The position numbers were made by a program, and so were the translations under genes. The notes below the pieces were generated by a model. The model made no database searches, had not been told where the DNA came from, and saw only the letters and a list, made by a program, of their open reading frames with translations. DNA of 64,000 nt from JAIBJN01 sp963811635 (GTDB lineage: Bacteria > Actinomycetota > Thermoleophilia > Gaiellales > Gaiellaceae): assembly GCA_963811635.1 (NCBI GenBank), contig CAWESB010000002.1:1-64000 (forward strand), written 5' to 3'. Below, in pieces: positions 9,741-18,159 of this stretch. Every line of letters starts with the position of its first letter. Positions within the stretch are counted from its first letter, which is position 1.

Positions 9741-11623
9741 GTCAGCTCCTTGATCCGCTCGACGAGGATGATCCGGCCCGCGGCCTCGATCAGGGCGAGG
9801 TGTGAGAACGCCTGCGGGAAGTTTCCGAGGTGGCGCGCGGTCTCGGTCTCGAACTCCTCGGCGAAGAGACCGAGCGGCGACGCGATTCGGAGCAGCCGCT
9901 CCATCAGGTCGCGCGCATGCTGCTCCTCACCGATGATCGCCAGCGCGGAAACCAGCCAGAACGAGCAGATGAGGAATGTCCCTTCCTTGCCAGACAGGCC
10001 GTCGTCGGTCTCGTCGGTTCGATAGCGCAGGACGAACCCGTGCTCGGTCAGGTCCGAGTCGATGGCCAGGACACTCGCGCGCATGCGCTCGTCGTCTCCC
10101 GGCAGGAAGCCGAACAGCGCCGCCAGGAGCGTCGAGGCGTCCAGGGAGTCGGTCGCATAGTGCTGGCGCAGGACGCCCTTGTCGGTGACGCCGTGCTCCA
10201 GGATGTCGGCCTTGATCTCGTCGGCGGTCGCGGCCCAGGCCTCGCGGCGGTCGTCGTCGCCCCTGATCGCCGCGAGCTGGGCGGCACGGTCGAGCGCGAC
10301 CCAGCACATGAGCTTCGAGGAGACATAGTGCTGCGGCGCCCCACGCGCCTCCCAGATCCCCTGGTCGGGATCCCGCCAGACGTTGGTCGCGCACTCGGCC
10401 TGCGCCTGTACGATCGGCCAGAGCCGGCGGGGCAGTCGCTGGCTCCTCTCGCTGTGGAGCAGGATCGAGTCGAGCACCGAGCCGAAGACGTCGTTCTGTC
10501 GCTGGTCGAACGCGCCATTCCCGATCCGGACCGGCCTGGCGCCGCCGTAGCCGGTGAGGTCGTCACGCGTCGATTCGGTGAGGTCCCGGCGGCCGTCGAT
10601 CCCGTACATGATCTGCAGCGCCCCGTCTTCGTTGGGCTCGAGGTCGGCCACGAACTGAATGAACTCGTCCGCTTCCCAGTCGAGATTGAGCCAGTGCAGC
10701 GCCTGGAGCGTGAACGTGGAGTCGCGCATCCACGTGTAGCGGTAGTCCCAGTTGCGCTCCCCGCCCGGGGTCTCGGGAAGGGAGGTCGTCAGCGCCGCCA
10801 CTGTGGCGCCGGTCGGCATGAACGTCAGGCCCTTGATCGCGAGCGCCGAGCGCTGGATCGGGTCGCGCCAGCGGTGGTCCGGGAGGCGGGCCCGACCGAG
10901 CCAGTTTCTCCAGAAGCGCACCGTGGCGTCGATGCGCGCCGCCGCGTCCTCCGCGTCGGGAGGCGAGGCGAGGCCTTCGGCCCATGAGACGGCGCAGTAC
11001 GCACGCTCGCCTGCCGACAGCGTGTGCCGTGCGCGCACGCGATTGGCTTCGATCCCGACCCCGAGGTCAGACTGGAGCCTGATCGTCTGACCTGCGCCGG
11101 TGCCGTCGGCCGTATGCCTGCTGCCCTCGACGAGCGTCCACTCGGCTGGCGTCCGGCCGTAGTCGAAGACCGGCTCGCAGACGAGCTCGACCTCGACGCT
11201 GCCCTCGAGGCACTCGGCGGTGCGGACGAGCATGTGGTCGGCGTCGTCGTCCGCCGGCGGCCGCGTGTGCGGCGTGATCTCGTCCTCGTGGCCGGTCGGC
11301 CCGAGCGTCAGCGCGTCGCGGACGACGACCCAGCCGGTCGGCGTCTTCCAGGTCGTGACGAGCACGTTGGTGCCCGGCTCGTAGGACCTCGCGGTCGGGA
11401 CGTTGATCCCGAACGGGCCGAAGCGGAAGGAGCCTGCCCCGCGGTCGAGCAGGCTGCCGAAGGCGCTGGGAGCGTCGAAGCACGGGACGCAGAGCCAGTC
11501 CACCGAGCCGTCCGGGGCGATGAGCGCGCCCGTATGGCAGTTGGAGAGGAACGCGTAGTCCGCGATCAGCGTGAACGGCGATCGCGCTGCGGCGCTCGGT
11601 GGCCTGTCGGTCTCGGCGCTCAT
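9737..11623 (-). CDS. Glycoside hydrolase family 15 (trehalase/glucoamylase-like)
   Basis: A 628-residue enzyme of the bacterial GH15 type with a trehalase-like N-terminal beta domain (residues about 15-250: YAFLSNCHTGALIAPDGSVD, WLCVPCFDAPSAF). An (alpha/alpha)6 barrel follows, holding ERNWDYRYTWMRDSTF at 289-304 and DQGIWEARG, which contributes one of the two acidic catalytic residues. Mycobacterial and other actinobacterial members hydrolyse trehalose; glucoamylase activity is also possible. I chose the ATG at 11623 because it overlaps the zwf stop by 4 nt. Its own stop overlaps the GMC start. It would release glucose in the cytosol next to G6P dehydrogenase and a sugar oxidoreductase. Confidence 0.9.
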   Translation of the reverse strand: MSAETDRPPSAAARSPFTLIADYAFLSNCHTGALIAPDGSVDWLCVPCFDAPSAFGSLLDRGAGSFRFGPFGINVPTARSYEPGTNVLVTTWKTPTGWVVVRDALTLGPTGHEDEITPHTRPPADDDADHMLVRTAECLEGSVEVELVCEPVFDYGRTPAEWTLVEGSRHTADGTGAGQTIRLQSDLGVGIEANRVRARHTLSAGERAYCAVSWAEGLASPPDAEDAAARIDATVRFWRNWLGRARLPDHRWRDPIQRSALAIKGLTFMPTGATVAALTTSLPETPGGERNWDYRYTWMRDSTFTLQALHWLNLDWEADEFIQFVADLEPNEDGALQIMYGIDGRRDLTESTRDDLTGYGGARPVRIGNGAFDQRQNDVFGSVLDSILLHSERSQRLPRRLWPIVQAQAECATNVWRDPDQGIWEARGAPQHYVSSKLMCWVALDRAAQLAAIRGDDDRREAWAATADEIKADILEHGVTDKGVLRQHYATDSLDASTLLAALFGFLPGDDERMRASVLAIDSDLTEHGFVLRYRTDETDDGLSGKEGTFLICSFWLVSALAIIGEEQHARDLMERLLRIASPLGLFAEEFETETARHLGNFPQAFSHLALIEAAGRIILVERIKELT

Positions 11624-13011
11624 GCGACCACCCACGGTCCGTGCCACTTGCCGGATCCGGCGACGAGCTCGTCGGCCGCTTCGGGCCCCCACGAGCCGGG
11701 CGCGTACGGATGCACCGGCGGCGGCGCGTCGAGAAGCGGCTGCATGATCCGCCAGGTCTCCTCAACGGCGTCCTGCCGGGTGAAGCGCGTGCTCTGGCCG
11801 ACCATTGCCGCATGCAGGAGGACCTCGTAGGGCGTCGGCGCCTCGCCCCCCTCCTCGGCGAACTCCATGTCGAGCGTGATGGCGTCGGCCTTGGTTGCGT
11901 CGGCCCGCAGGGCGTCGAGTTGCAGCTGCACTCCCGTCGACGGGTCGAGCTTGATCACGAACTGGTCCGGCTCGGACGTGGGCGAGATCGCGGCGAAGCC
12001 GAGCTTCGGCGGATGCTTGAAGACGATGCGCACCTCGGTCTGTAGGACCGGAAGGAGCTTGCCGGCGCGGATGAAGAAGGGAACGCCGGACCAGCGCCAG
12101 TTGTCGATTTCGAGACGGAGGGCGGCAAACGTCTCCGTGGTCGAGCCCGGCGCGACGCCCTCGACGTCCAGGTAGCCCTCGTACTGACCCCTCACGTAGT
12201 GCGCCGGCTCGGCCTCGTCGATCGAGCGGAACAGGGCGGTCATGCCGTCCTTGAGCGTCTCCGGGTCGCCGCCCGACGGGGGCTCCATGGCGGTCGCGGC
12301 AACCACCTGCATGATGTGGTTGACGACGACGTCGCGCAGGCAGCCGACCGGATCGTAGAAGTGGCCGCGGTCGGCGACGCCGAAGTCCTCGGCCATCGTG
12401 ATCTGGACGCACTCGACGTAGTTCCGGTTCCAGACCGGCTCCAGCATCGTGTTCGCGAAGCGCAGGAAGAGGATCTCCGCGAGGCCCATCTTCCCGAGGA
12501 AGTGGTCGATCCGGAAGAGCTGCGACTCGTCGATGGACTGGTGCAGCTCGTCCGCGAGCGCCCGTGCTGAGGCCTGATCATGGCCGAACGGCTTCTCCAC
12601 GACGACGCGGGCCGTCTTCGTCAGGCCGGCGTCGGCAAGGCCCTTGACGACCGTGCCGAAGAGGAAGGGCGGTATCTCGAGGTAGAAGACCGGCGTCGAG
12701 GCGCCCTCGATCGCCTTGCCCACACGGCTGTAGGTCGCCGCGTCGCCGAAGTCGCCCTGCACGTACGAGAGCCGGGCCGCAAAGCGGTCGAACACCGCCG
12801 GGTCGAGCTTCTCACCCGTGCCCTCGATCGACTCACGGGCGCGCTCGACCAGCTGGTCGACCGTCCAGTCGTCGACGGCGACGCCGACGATCGGGCAATC
12901 GAGCAGGCCGCGTGCCTCGAGCCGGTACAGCGAGTGAAAGGTCATCACCTTGGCGAGGTCGCCGGTGATGCCGAACACGACCAGGACGTCTGCCGGCGCA
13001 GGCTGGCTCAT
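11620..13011 (-). CDS. zwf: Glucose-6-phosphate 1-dehydrogenase
   Basis: Oxidises glucose 6-phosphate to 6-phosphogluconolactone with NADP+/NAD+, the entry to the oxidative pentose phosphate pathway. The 463-residue protein shows the nucleotide loop FGITGDLAKV (13-22), EKPFG (139-143) and the active-site RIDHFLGK (167-174), a variant of RIDHYLGKE. The first loop differs from the common FGASGDLTKRKL, so this is a divergent G6PD clade. The ATG at 13011 has a GGAGAG Shine-Dalgarno. It lies between ndh and the GH15 hydrolase, pointing to an operon that turns stored disaccharide into reducing power. Confidence 0.93.
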   Translation of the reverse strand: MSQPAPADVLVVFGITGDLAKVMTFHSLYRLEARGLLDCPIVGVAVDDWTVDQLVERARESIEGTGEKLDPAVFDRFAARLSYVQGDFGDAATYSRVGKAIEGASTPVFYLEIPPFLFGTVVKGLADAGLTKTARVVVEKPFGHDQASARALADELHQSIDESQLFRIDHFLGKMGLAEILFLRFANTMLEPVWNRNYVECVQITMAEDFGVADRGHFYDPVGCLRDVVVNHIMQVVAATAMEPPSGGDPETLKDGMTALFRSIDEAEPAHYVRGQYEGYLDVEGVAPGSTTETFAALRLEIDNWRWSGVPFFIRAGKLLPVLQTEVRIVFKHPPKLGFAAISPTSEPDQFVIKLDPSTGVQLQLDALRADATKADAITLDMEFAEEGGEAPTPYEVLLHAAMVGQSTRFTRQDAVEETWRIMQPLLDAPPPVHPYAPGSWGPEAADELVAGSGKWHGPWVVA

Positions 13012-13030
13012 TCAACTCTCCTCTCCATCG

Positions 13031-14317
13031 CTACGTATCCGTCCGTACTGTGATCCGGCCCGGTCGCTCGTGGGTGAAACCGGCCCAGCTCCACTCGACC
13101 ATCGCCTTCGCCCGGTCCTCCCCCGTAGACAAGAGCGCCAGGTGGACGGTGCCCCACGCGAGCGACGCGGCCTTGCCCTTGAGCGTCCGCCCGCCGTGGA
13201 ACTGCACCACGGCCGCGCCGCGGCCGATGGTCGCCATCGTGCCCTTGTCGTGGTAGACGAACGGCTCGGTCTCCTTGCCGGCGATCCGACGCGCGATGTT
13301 CGCTCCCGCCTGGTCGCCTGCCTGGAGCGCGACCGAGCCCAGCTGGGGGAGCACGCGCTTCGTCTTCGTGTCGGTGATCCAGGCGATGTCGCCGACGGCG
13401 AAGACCTCGGGATGCCCTTCGATCGAGAGATCAGGCCCGGCGACGACCCGGTTGCCCTTCTCGAGCTCGAGGCCGAGATCGTCGGCGATCGAGCTGGCCT
13501 GGAGGCCCGCGCCCCAGACGAGCGTGTGCGCGTTCAGCACCTGGCCGGACTTGAGCGTCACGCGCGTCGGCGAGACGGACTGGACGATCTCGCCGAGGAC
13601 GATCTCGACCCCACGCGTCTCCAGCGCCTTCTTCGTATACGTCTGGATGTTCTTCTTGAACATCGTCAGGAGCGCGGGCCCACCCTCGACCAGGGTGACC
13701 CGGGCCTGCTCCCGCGGCATGCTCGGATAGTCGGCGGCGAAGTCGCTCGAGTAGAGCTCGCCCAGGGCGCCGGCGCTTTCGACACCCGTTGGCCCGCCCC
13801 CGACGACCACCACGTTCAGGGCCCCGTCGTCGACGAGCGCCGGATCCTTGTCGGCCGCTTCCCACTTCCGCAGCACGTGCTCCTTGAGGCGCAGGGCGTC
13901 CGCGAGTGTGTACATGGGGAAGGCGTGCTCGGCCGCGCCCTGCGTGCCGAAGAAGTTGACCCGGGCGCCGAGCCCGAGGACGAGGTAGTCGTAGTCGAGC
14001 GGGGCCATCTCGGCGAAGTGCACTTGGCGAGCGGCCAGGTCGACTCCGGTGACCGAGTCCTGGTGGACGGCAACGTTGGGGTGCTCGTGGAAGAGGTCGC
14101 GCAGCGGGTGCCCCACCTCGGAGGTCTCCAGCAGGTCGGTCGCGAGCTGGTAGAGGAGCGGCTGGAACGTGTGGTAGTCGTGCTCGTCGACGAGGACGAC
14201 GTCGGCGTCGGCGTCCTTCAGCGCCCGGACCGCGCCGACGCCGCCGAAGCCGCCGCCAAGGACGACGACACGGGGTCGCCGCACTTCGGTGCCGGTCGGC
14301 TCGTCAGGGGTTGCCAC
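13031..14317 (-). CDS. ndh: Type II NADH:quinone oxidoreductase
   Basis: Single-subunit, non-proton-pumping NADH dehydrogenase that passes electrons from NADH to (mena)quinone at the membrane face. The 428-residue protein has the FAD fold VVVLGGGFGGVGAVRAL, the NADH fold NVVVVGGGPTGVESAGAL, and the FAD-contact motif HPEVFAVGDIAW. A C-terminal amphipathic segment with WGTVHLALL follows. The GTG start has a GGAGGAGG Shine-Dalgarno. It heads the ndh-zwf-GH15-GMC-MFS train and is divergent from the membrane gene at 14401, with palindrome copy 2 between them. It would supply quinol to the bd oxidase encoded 10 kb away. Confidence 0.93.
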   Translation of the reverse strand: MATPDEPTGTEVRRPRVVVLGGGFGGVGAVRALKDADADVVLVDEHDYHTFQPLLYQLATDLLETSEVGHPLRDLFHEHPNVAVHQDSVTGVDLAARQVHFAEMAPLDYDYLVLGLGARVNFFGTQGAAEHAFPMYTLADALRLKEHVLRKWEAADKDPALVDDGALNVVVVGGGPTGVESAGALGELYSSDFAADYPSMPREQARVTLVEGGPALLTMFKKNIQTYTKKALETRGVEIVLGEIVQSVSPTRVTLKSGQVLNAHTLVWGAGLQASSIADDLGLELEKGNRVVAGPDLSIEGHPEVFAVGDIAWITDTKTKRVLPQLGSVALQAGDQAGANIARRIAGKETEPFVYHDKGTMATIGRGAAVVQFHGGRTLKGKAASLAWGTVHLALLSTGEDRAKAMVEWSWAGFTHERPGRITVRTDT

Positions 14318-14387
14318 AGAGACCTCCTCCAGGGGCTGGGGTGGCGCCGCTCACCGACCAGACTTCATGTGTCCTGCGATTCGCGCA

Positions 14388-14404
14388 TCATCCCGTCGGG
14401 ATGA
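14388..14404. promoter_or_regulatory. Palindromic operator candidate, copy 2 (ndh / 14401 gene)
   Basis: TCATCCC-GTC-GGGATGA, a perfect 7-3-7 palindrome, in the divergent region 71 bp upstream of ndh. It overlaps the presumed ATG of the plus-strand gene. On the ndh-directed strand it is followed by TGC, exactly as in copy 1. Confidence 0.65.
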
Positions 14405-14973
14405 AGCCGAGACTGTGGTGGATCGGCGTGCTGTTCATGGTCGGCTCGACGGCCTTCGCCCTCGGCTCGGCCCCACTCTACGCCGAGCTCGTCGAGCCCG
14501 CGCTCGTCGGCGGCACCTTCTTCGTCGGCTCGATCTTCTTTACCTCGGCTTCGCTCCTCCAGCTTAAGCAGACGCCCCGCGTCGACCGGATCGACTGGTG
14601 GGCGTGCGTCGTGCAGTTCGCCGGCACGCTCTTCTTCAACGTGACTACCTTCACCGCGATGAACGACGCGCTCTCGACGGCGCAGCAGGACATCCGGGTG
14701 TGGGCGCCGGACGCCCTCGGGTCGGCCTGCTTCCTCGTCGCCAGCGCGCTGGCGCTGGCCGCCGTGTGGAGCCAACGGGGCACGCCGTGGCGGATCGGCT
14801 GGCTCAACATGCTCGGCTCGGTCTTCTTCGGGATCGCCGCGGTGGCGTCGTGGGTCGTGCCCGACACCGGCGAGCTCCTGAACACGGAGGCGACGAACGC
14901 CTTCACGTTCCTCGGGGCCGTCTGCTTTTTCGTCGGCGCCTGGCTCCTGCGGTCGCCGGCGCCCACCGTCTAA
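14401..14973 (+). CDS. YrhK-like small integral membrane protein
   Basis: A 190-residue protein with about six helices in pairs, rich in Phe and Trp (LWWIGVLFMVGSTAFALGSA; GGTFFVGSIFFTSASLLQL). The pattern resembles actinobacterial YrhK-domain membrane proteins, whose role is unknown. The ATG at 14401 is embedded in the palindrome and has no clear Shine-Dalgarno, so the transcript may be leaderless; an ATG at 14437 is the alternative. It is divergent from ndh, so the same operator could serve both. The family call is moderate, the membrane topology clear. Confidence 0.6.
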   Translation: MKPRLWWIGVLFMVGSTAFALGSAPLYAELVEPALVGGTFFVGSIFFTSASLLQLKQTPRVDRIDWWACVVQFAGTLFFNVTTFTAMNDALSTAQQDIRVWAPDALGSACFLVASALALAAVWSQRGTPWRIGWLNMLGSVFFGIAAVASWVVPDTGELLNTEATNAFTFLGAVCFFVGAWLLRSPAPTV

Positions 14974-14989
14974 GCGCCACGGCGGCCGC

Positions 14990-15628
14990 TCAGACCGAGA
15001 GGCTGATCGGGAAGGTCGCGATCCAGGCGACCGTGCCGACGAAGATGATGACGCCGAATGCAAGCAGGATCCGTCGGAGCCGGTGCGACGCGAGCCGGGC
15101 GCTCAAGCCGGCGAAGAAGAGGGCGGCGGCGAAGAGGACGACGGCGAGGACGTAGTTCGTGGCGCGCTGGACGTTCGTCCGCGCCCGGGCCGACATGGCC
15201 TCCGCCTCGGCATCGAGCCGTTCCCCCTCCTCCCGCGCGTCGAGGCGGTACTCGGGCATGGCGAACGGCGTCAGCGGGGCGTCCGGGTTCTTCAGCGGCC
15301 GCGACGCGATCCAGGCGTCCGCGGCGGGCTTGAACTCGGCGCGGAATCGTGCGCGATAGAACGTGGCCAGTTCCTGGTCGTCCTGGGCGTACGCGTCCAC
15401 CCACTGCATGAACGTCGCCACGTCGATCTGGGTCTGGGAGTTGGCCAGGTCGTCGGCCTTCGCCGACTCGATCCGCAGCGCCGACGCGCGGCTGAACGCC
15501 TTCGCCTGCTCGCCGTTCCAGCGGCTTGCCTGGTAGCCGCTCCAGGCCGTGGCGACCGTCGCGAGCGCGAGCAGCGCGGCCGCGAGGAGGTCGAGCCGCC
15601 CGTCCGTCCGGGTCGAGTCGGCGCTCAC
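14990..15628 (-). CDS. Membrane protein, actinobacterial family of unknown function
   Basis: A 212-residue protein. One N-terminal helix (LLAAALLALATVATAWSGYQ) leads into a mostly helical hydrophilic stretch (residues about 40-140, WNGEQAKAFSRASALR; DVATFMQWVDAYAQDDQE). Two C-terminal helices follow. The GTG start overlaps the stop of the DUF4239 gene by 4 nt, so the two are coupled and probably form a complex. I do not recognise an enzymatic motif. This arrangement (three-helix protein beside DUF4239 protein) is one I associate with actinobacterial genomes, but without a described role. Confidence 0.7.
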   Translation of the reverse strand: MSADSTRTDGRLDLLAAALLALATVATAWSGYQASRWNGEQAKAFSRASALRIESAKADDLANSQTQIDVATFMQWVDAYAQDDQELATFYRARFRAEFKPAADAWIASRPLKNPDAPLTPFAMPEYRLDAREEGERLDAEAEAMSARARTNVQRATNYVLAVVLFAAALFFAGLSARLASHRLRRILLAFGVIIFVGTVAWIATFPISLSV

Positions 15629-16455
15629 GGGCTGAGGGGCGCGCCGTCGGAGCCGCACGGGATGGGCACGTGTCCGCCCAAGGCTCGGAGCTGCTCGTCG
15701 ACGAGGCGCAGGGATCGCTCCATGGCGACCGGGTCGAGCCCGCCGACGCCTTCGGCGAAAGGGTTGTCCAGCGCGGAGAGGAGCAGGAACAACATGGTGA
15801 TCACCGACGCGACGGAGCCCATGAGTACGGCCTGCGTGAAGACGCCCTCGGCACGGTCGGCGAAGAAGAGCATGTAGACGAAGATGACGCCCGCGATGAA
15901 GAAGAGGACGATCCAGAGCTGCGTCGGGATCACGCCGACGGCGCCGTGCACCCGGTCGAGCCGGGCCGCTTCCCGCTCCGACGTCTGGTCGAGCCACTTG
16001 TCGTAGGCGGACTGCTCCACCGCGGTCGACGGCTCGACGCCCCGGAGCGTGCGGAAGAGCTCGATTCCCCATGGGTTGAGCTTGTCGCCGAGCGTGCCCG
16101 AGCGCATCTGCTCCCACTCGTCGTTCACCACCAATCTCCCGTAGCACACGAGCTCGCCCGTCAGCTCCTCCGAGGCATCGTCAGGGAAGAACTGGGCGTT
16201 CTCGACCTGCTGGACGACCATGAGCGCCTCGGTCTCGGCGCCGCTCCGGGACTCGTCGTAGCTGGTGAACGCGAGGAAGACGATGAAGCCGAGCAGTACC
16301 GAGAACCCCGTCGCAAGGACGCCGAACACCCCCGAGGCGCGGTCGCCGTCGGCGAAGTAGCTCCCCTCGGGCGCCGAGCGCCGCACGAGCAGCATCGCGG
16401 CGACGGCGACGGCCGTCACGACGAGCGTGATCAGCGCGCCCCAGAGGACGTTCAC
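15625..16455 (-). CDS. DUF4239 (bestrophin-like domain) membrane protein
   Basis: A 276-residue membrane protein of the DUF4239 type. Two N-terminal helices (VLWGALITLVVTAVAVAAMLL; VFGVLATGFSVLLGFIVFLAF) lead into the family's STYDESRSGAETEA-like segment, here TSYDESRSGAETEALMVVQQ. A soluble helical middle follows, then two C-terminal helices around residues 180-235. The domain has been compared with bestrophin anion channels, but no function is established. The start is GTG. It is the first gene of a two-gene unit with 14990-15628. It sits among ion-handling genes, which makes a channel-like role reasonable but unproved. Confidence 0.8.
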   Translation of the reverse strand: MNVLWGALITLVVTAVAVAAMLLVRRSAPEGSYFADGDRASGVFGVLATGFSVLLGFIVFLAFTSYDESRSGAETEALMVVQQVENAQFFPDDASEELTGELVCYGRLVVNDEWEQMRSGTLGDKLNPWGIELFRTLRGVEPSTAVEQSAYDKWLDQTSEREAARLDRVHGAVGVIPTQLWIVLFFIAGVIFVYMLFFADRAEGVFTQAVLMGSVASVITMLFLLLSALDNPFAEGVGGLDPVAMERSLRLVDEQLRALGGHVPIPCGSDGAPLSP

Positions 16456-16540
16456 GACCGGCTCCGCTGGGTCACGGGACGAACTATGACGGCCGCGGTC
16501 GGCGGCAACCTCACCCAGATCGCATGATCGCCGGGGATGC

Positions 16541-17443
16541 CTACCCCGGCTGCAAGCCCACTGCGGCGGGTCGAGCGGTCTCCGCGACCTCAGGCGCGCC
16601 TTCCTCGGTGGCCGATGCGACGACCACAGCGCCGAGCAGCGCCGTGGCGAGCCCGCCGACCGCGACGACGACGTGCCAGGCCGGGGGCTGGTCGAGCCGC
16701 TCCTGGAGAACGAGCACGCCGAGCAGGACGCTGACGACCGGGTTCGCGACGGAAACCGTGGCGACCGACGGCACCAGGCGACCGGTGGCGAGCGAGACCT
16801 GTTGCAGGTAGAAGCCCACGAGCCCTCCGAGGGCCATGACCCAGAACTCCCAGGTCGCCAGCACGTGCCCCAGGCCCCCGGCGTGGAGCTCCTCGACGAC
16901 CGGCTTCATCAGCGTCGCCGAGACTCCGTAGAGGATGCCGGCGGTCGCGCCGAACACGGCCGCGCGGGCCGAGAGGCCTCCGCGGCGGCCGAACAGGAGC
17001 AGCGCTGCGCATGCGGCCACGACCGCGATGAAGGCGGTCAGCCACGTGGACGCCGGCGCGTTATCGATTCCCCCCGCCGGATCGCCGACGCTGGCGAAGA
17101 CCGCCAGGCCGATGACGACGAGGGCGGCCCCCACGATGTGGCGGCGAACGATCCTCTGGTGGGTGAGGAAATACCCGAGCGGCATCGCCCAGATGATCGT
17201 CGTCACGAGCAGCGGCTGGATGATGGCCACCCGGCCCCGGTCGAGCGCGGCGGCCTGGAGCAGGACTCCGAGGATCTGCGCAACGAGGCCGAGGAGCCAG
17301 ATCTTGTTCGTCAGGAGCCTGGCGAAGGCCTTCGAGTCGCCCGGCTCGATGCCCATGGACACGGAGGCCCGCTGCCACAGGGTCGCCGCGAGCGCGAAGA
17401 AGACGGCCGCGAGGATCGCGAGAAATGCCGCTAGCTCATCCAC
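16541..17443 (-). CDS. DMT-superfamily (EamA-like) transporter
   Basis: A 300-residue protein with ten predicted helices in two repeats, of the drug/metabolite transporter type (FLAILAAVFFALAATLWQRA at the N-terminus; ATVSVANPVVSVLLGVLVLQE near the end, a conserved EamA-like helix 9-10 motif). The GTG start at 17443 is 24 nt after the GAP-family gene. No substrate can be assigned. It is same-strand with the gadB train and may be its distal member. Confidence 0.8.
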   Translation of the reverse strand: MDELAAFLAILAAVFFALAATLWQRASVSMGIEPGDSKAFARLLTNKIWLLGLVAQILGVLLQAAALDRGRVAIIQPLLVTTIIWAMPLGYFLTHQRIVRRHIVGAALVVIGLAVFASVGDPAGGIDNAPASTWLTAFIAVVAACAALLLFGRRGGLSARAAVFGATAGILYGVSATLMKPVVEELHAGGLGHVLATWEFWVMALGGLVGFYLQQVSLATGRLVPSVATVSVANPVVSVLLGVLVLQERLDQPPAWHVVVAVGGLATALLGAVVVASATEEGAPEVAETARPAAVGLQPG

Positions 17444-17467
17444 AGGTGCAGACGATAGGACATCGGG

Positions 17468-18142
17468 TCACAGGAGCCGAAACAGTGCATCGCTGATGAG
17501 CAGGAGCCCGAAGACGACGGTCGAGAAGAAGCCGAGCCGCCGCTCGTTCGCCAGAAGCCAGTCCTCGGCCGCCGCCATCCAGTCGTCGGCGCGAGCGCCG
17601 GCAACGAGGTAGGCGCCGACCGGGACCCAAACGAGCACGCAGGCGACGAGCAGGTAGAGAAGGCCGAGTGCGAGCTCCTCCACGAGCAGGAGGCTGGCGA
17701 CGCCGACGGTCCCTCCGGCGACGATGGTGATCGTGAGCCGCTTCACGCCGACGCCCAGGAGGGCGCCGAAGGAAAAGGCTGTGACGGGCCGGAGCCCTCG
17801 CAGCCGCTCGAGGAGCGCCTTCGTTCGCGTGTGGCCGCCGGCCGCGCCGGCCTTGCGGCTCCTTCGCTGCGGCCAGGCGATCGCGAGGAGCGCAACTCCG
17901 AACGCCAGCTCCAGGCCGGCCCCGAGTTGCTCGTTCCCCTCCTGGTCGGTCGCCGCAGCCGAGCCGACGAAGAAAGCGGCCAGGAAGACCGCGGTTTGGG
18001 CGAGGATGAATCCGCCGGCGAAGACGAGCCCGTTCGTCCGGCCGCGGCGGCTCGTAAGGACGGCGAGCGTGGAGACGATGGCAATCGGGCTCATCCCGGC
18101 GATAAGGGCAAAGAGCAGGACCCGCCACGTCGTCTCGAGCAC
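17468..18142 (-). CDS. GAP-family (LysE-like) membrane protein
   Basis: A 224-residue, six-helix protein of the GAP family (related to mycobacterial Sap and LysE-like exporters). It opens with VLLFALIAGMSPIAIVSTLAVL, the family's SP[IL]xI motif. A basic linker (residues about 92-113) precedes the second three-helix repeat (FGALLGVGVKRLTITI). Mycobacterial relatives help export lipids or peptidolipids. It starts 17 nt downstream of the gadB stop, so it is likely cotranscribed with glutamate decarboxylase. A role in exporting GABA would suit the context but is inference only. Confidence 0.78.
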   Translation of the reverse strand: MLETTWRVLLFALIAGMSPIAIVSTLAVLTSRRGRTNGLVFAGGFILAQTAVFLAAFFVGSAAATDQEGNEQLGAGLELAFGVALLAIAWPQRRSRKAGAAGGHTRTKALLERLRGLRPVTAFSFGALLGVGVKRLTITIVAGGTVGVASLLLVEELALGLLYLLVACVLVWVPVGAYLVAGARADDWMAAAEDWLLANERRLGFFSTVVFGLLLISDALFRLL

Positions 18143-18159
18143 CCCGATCGCCCCGGGCG

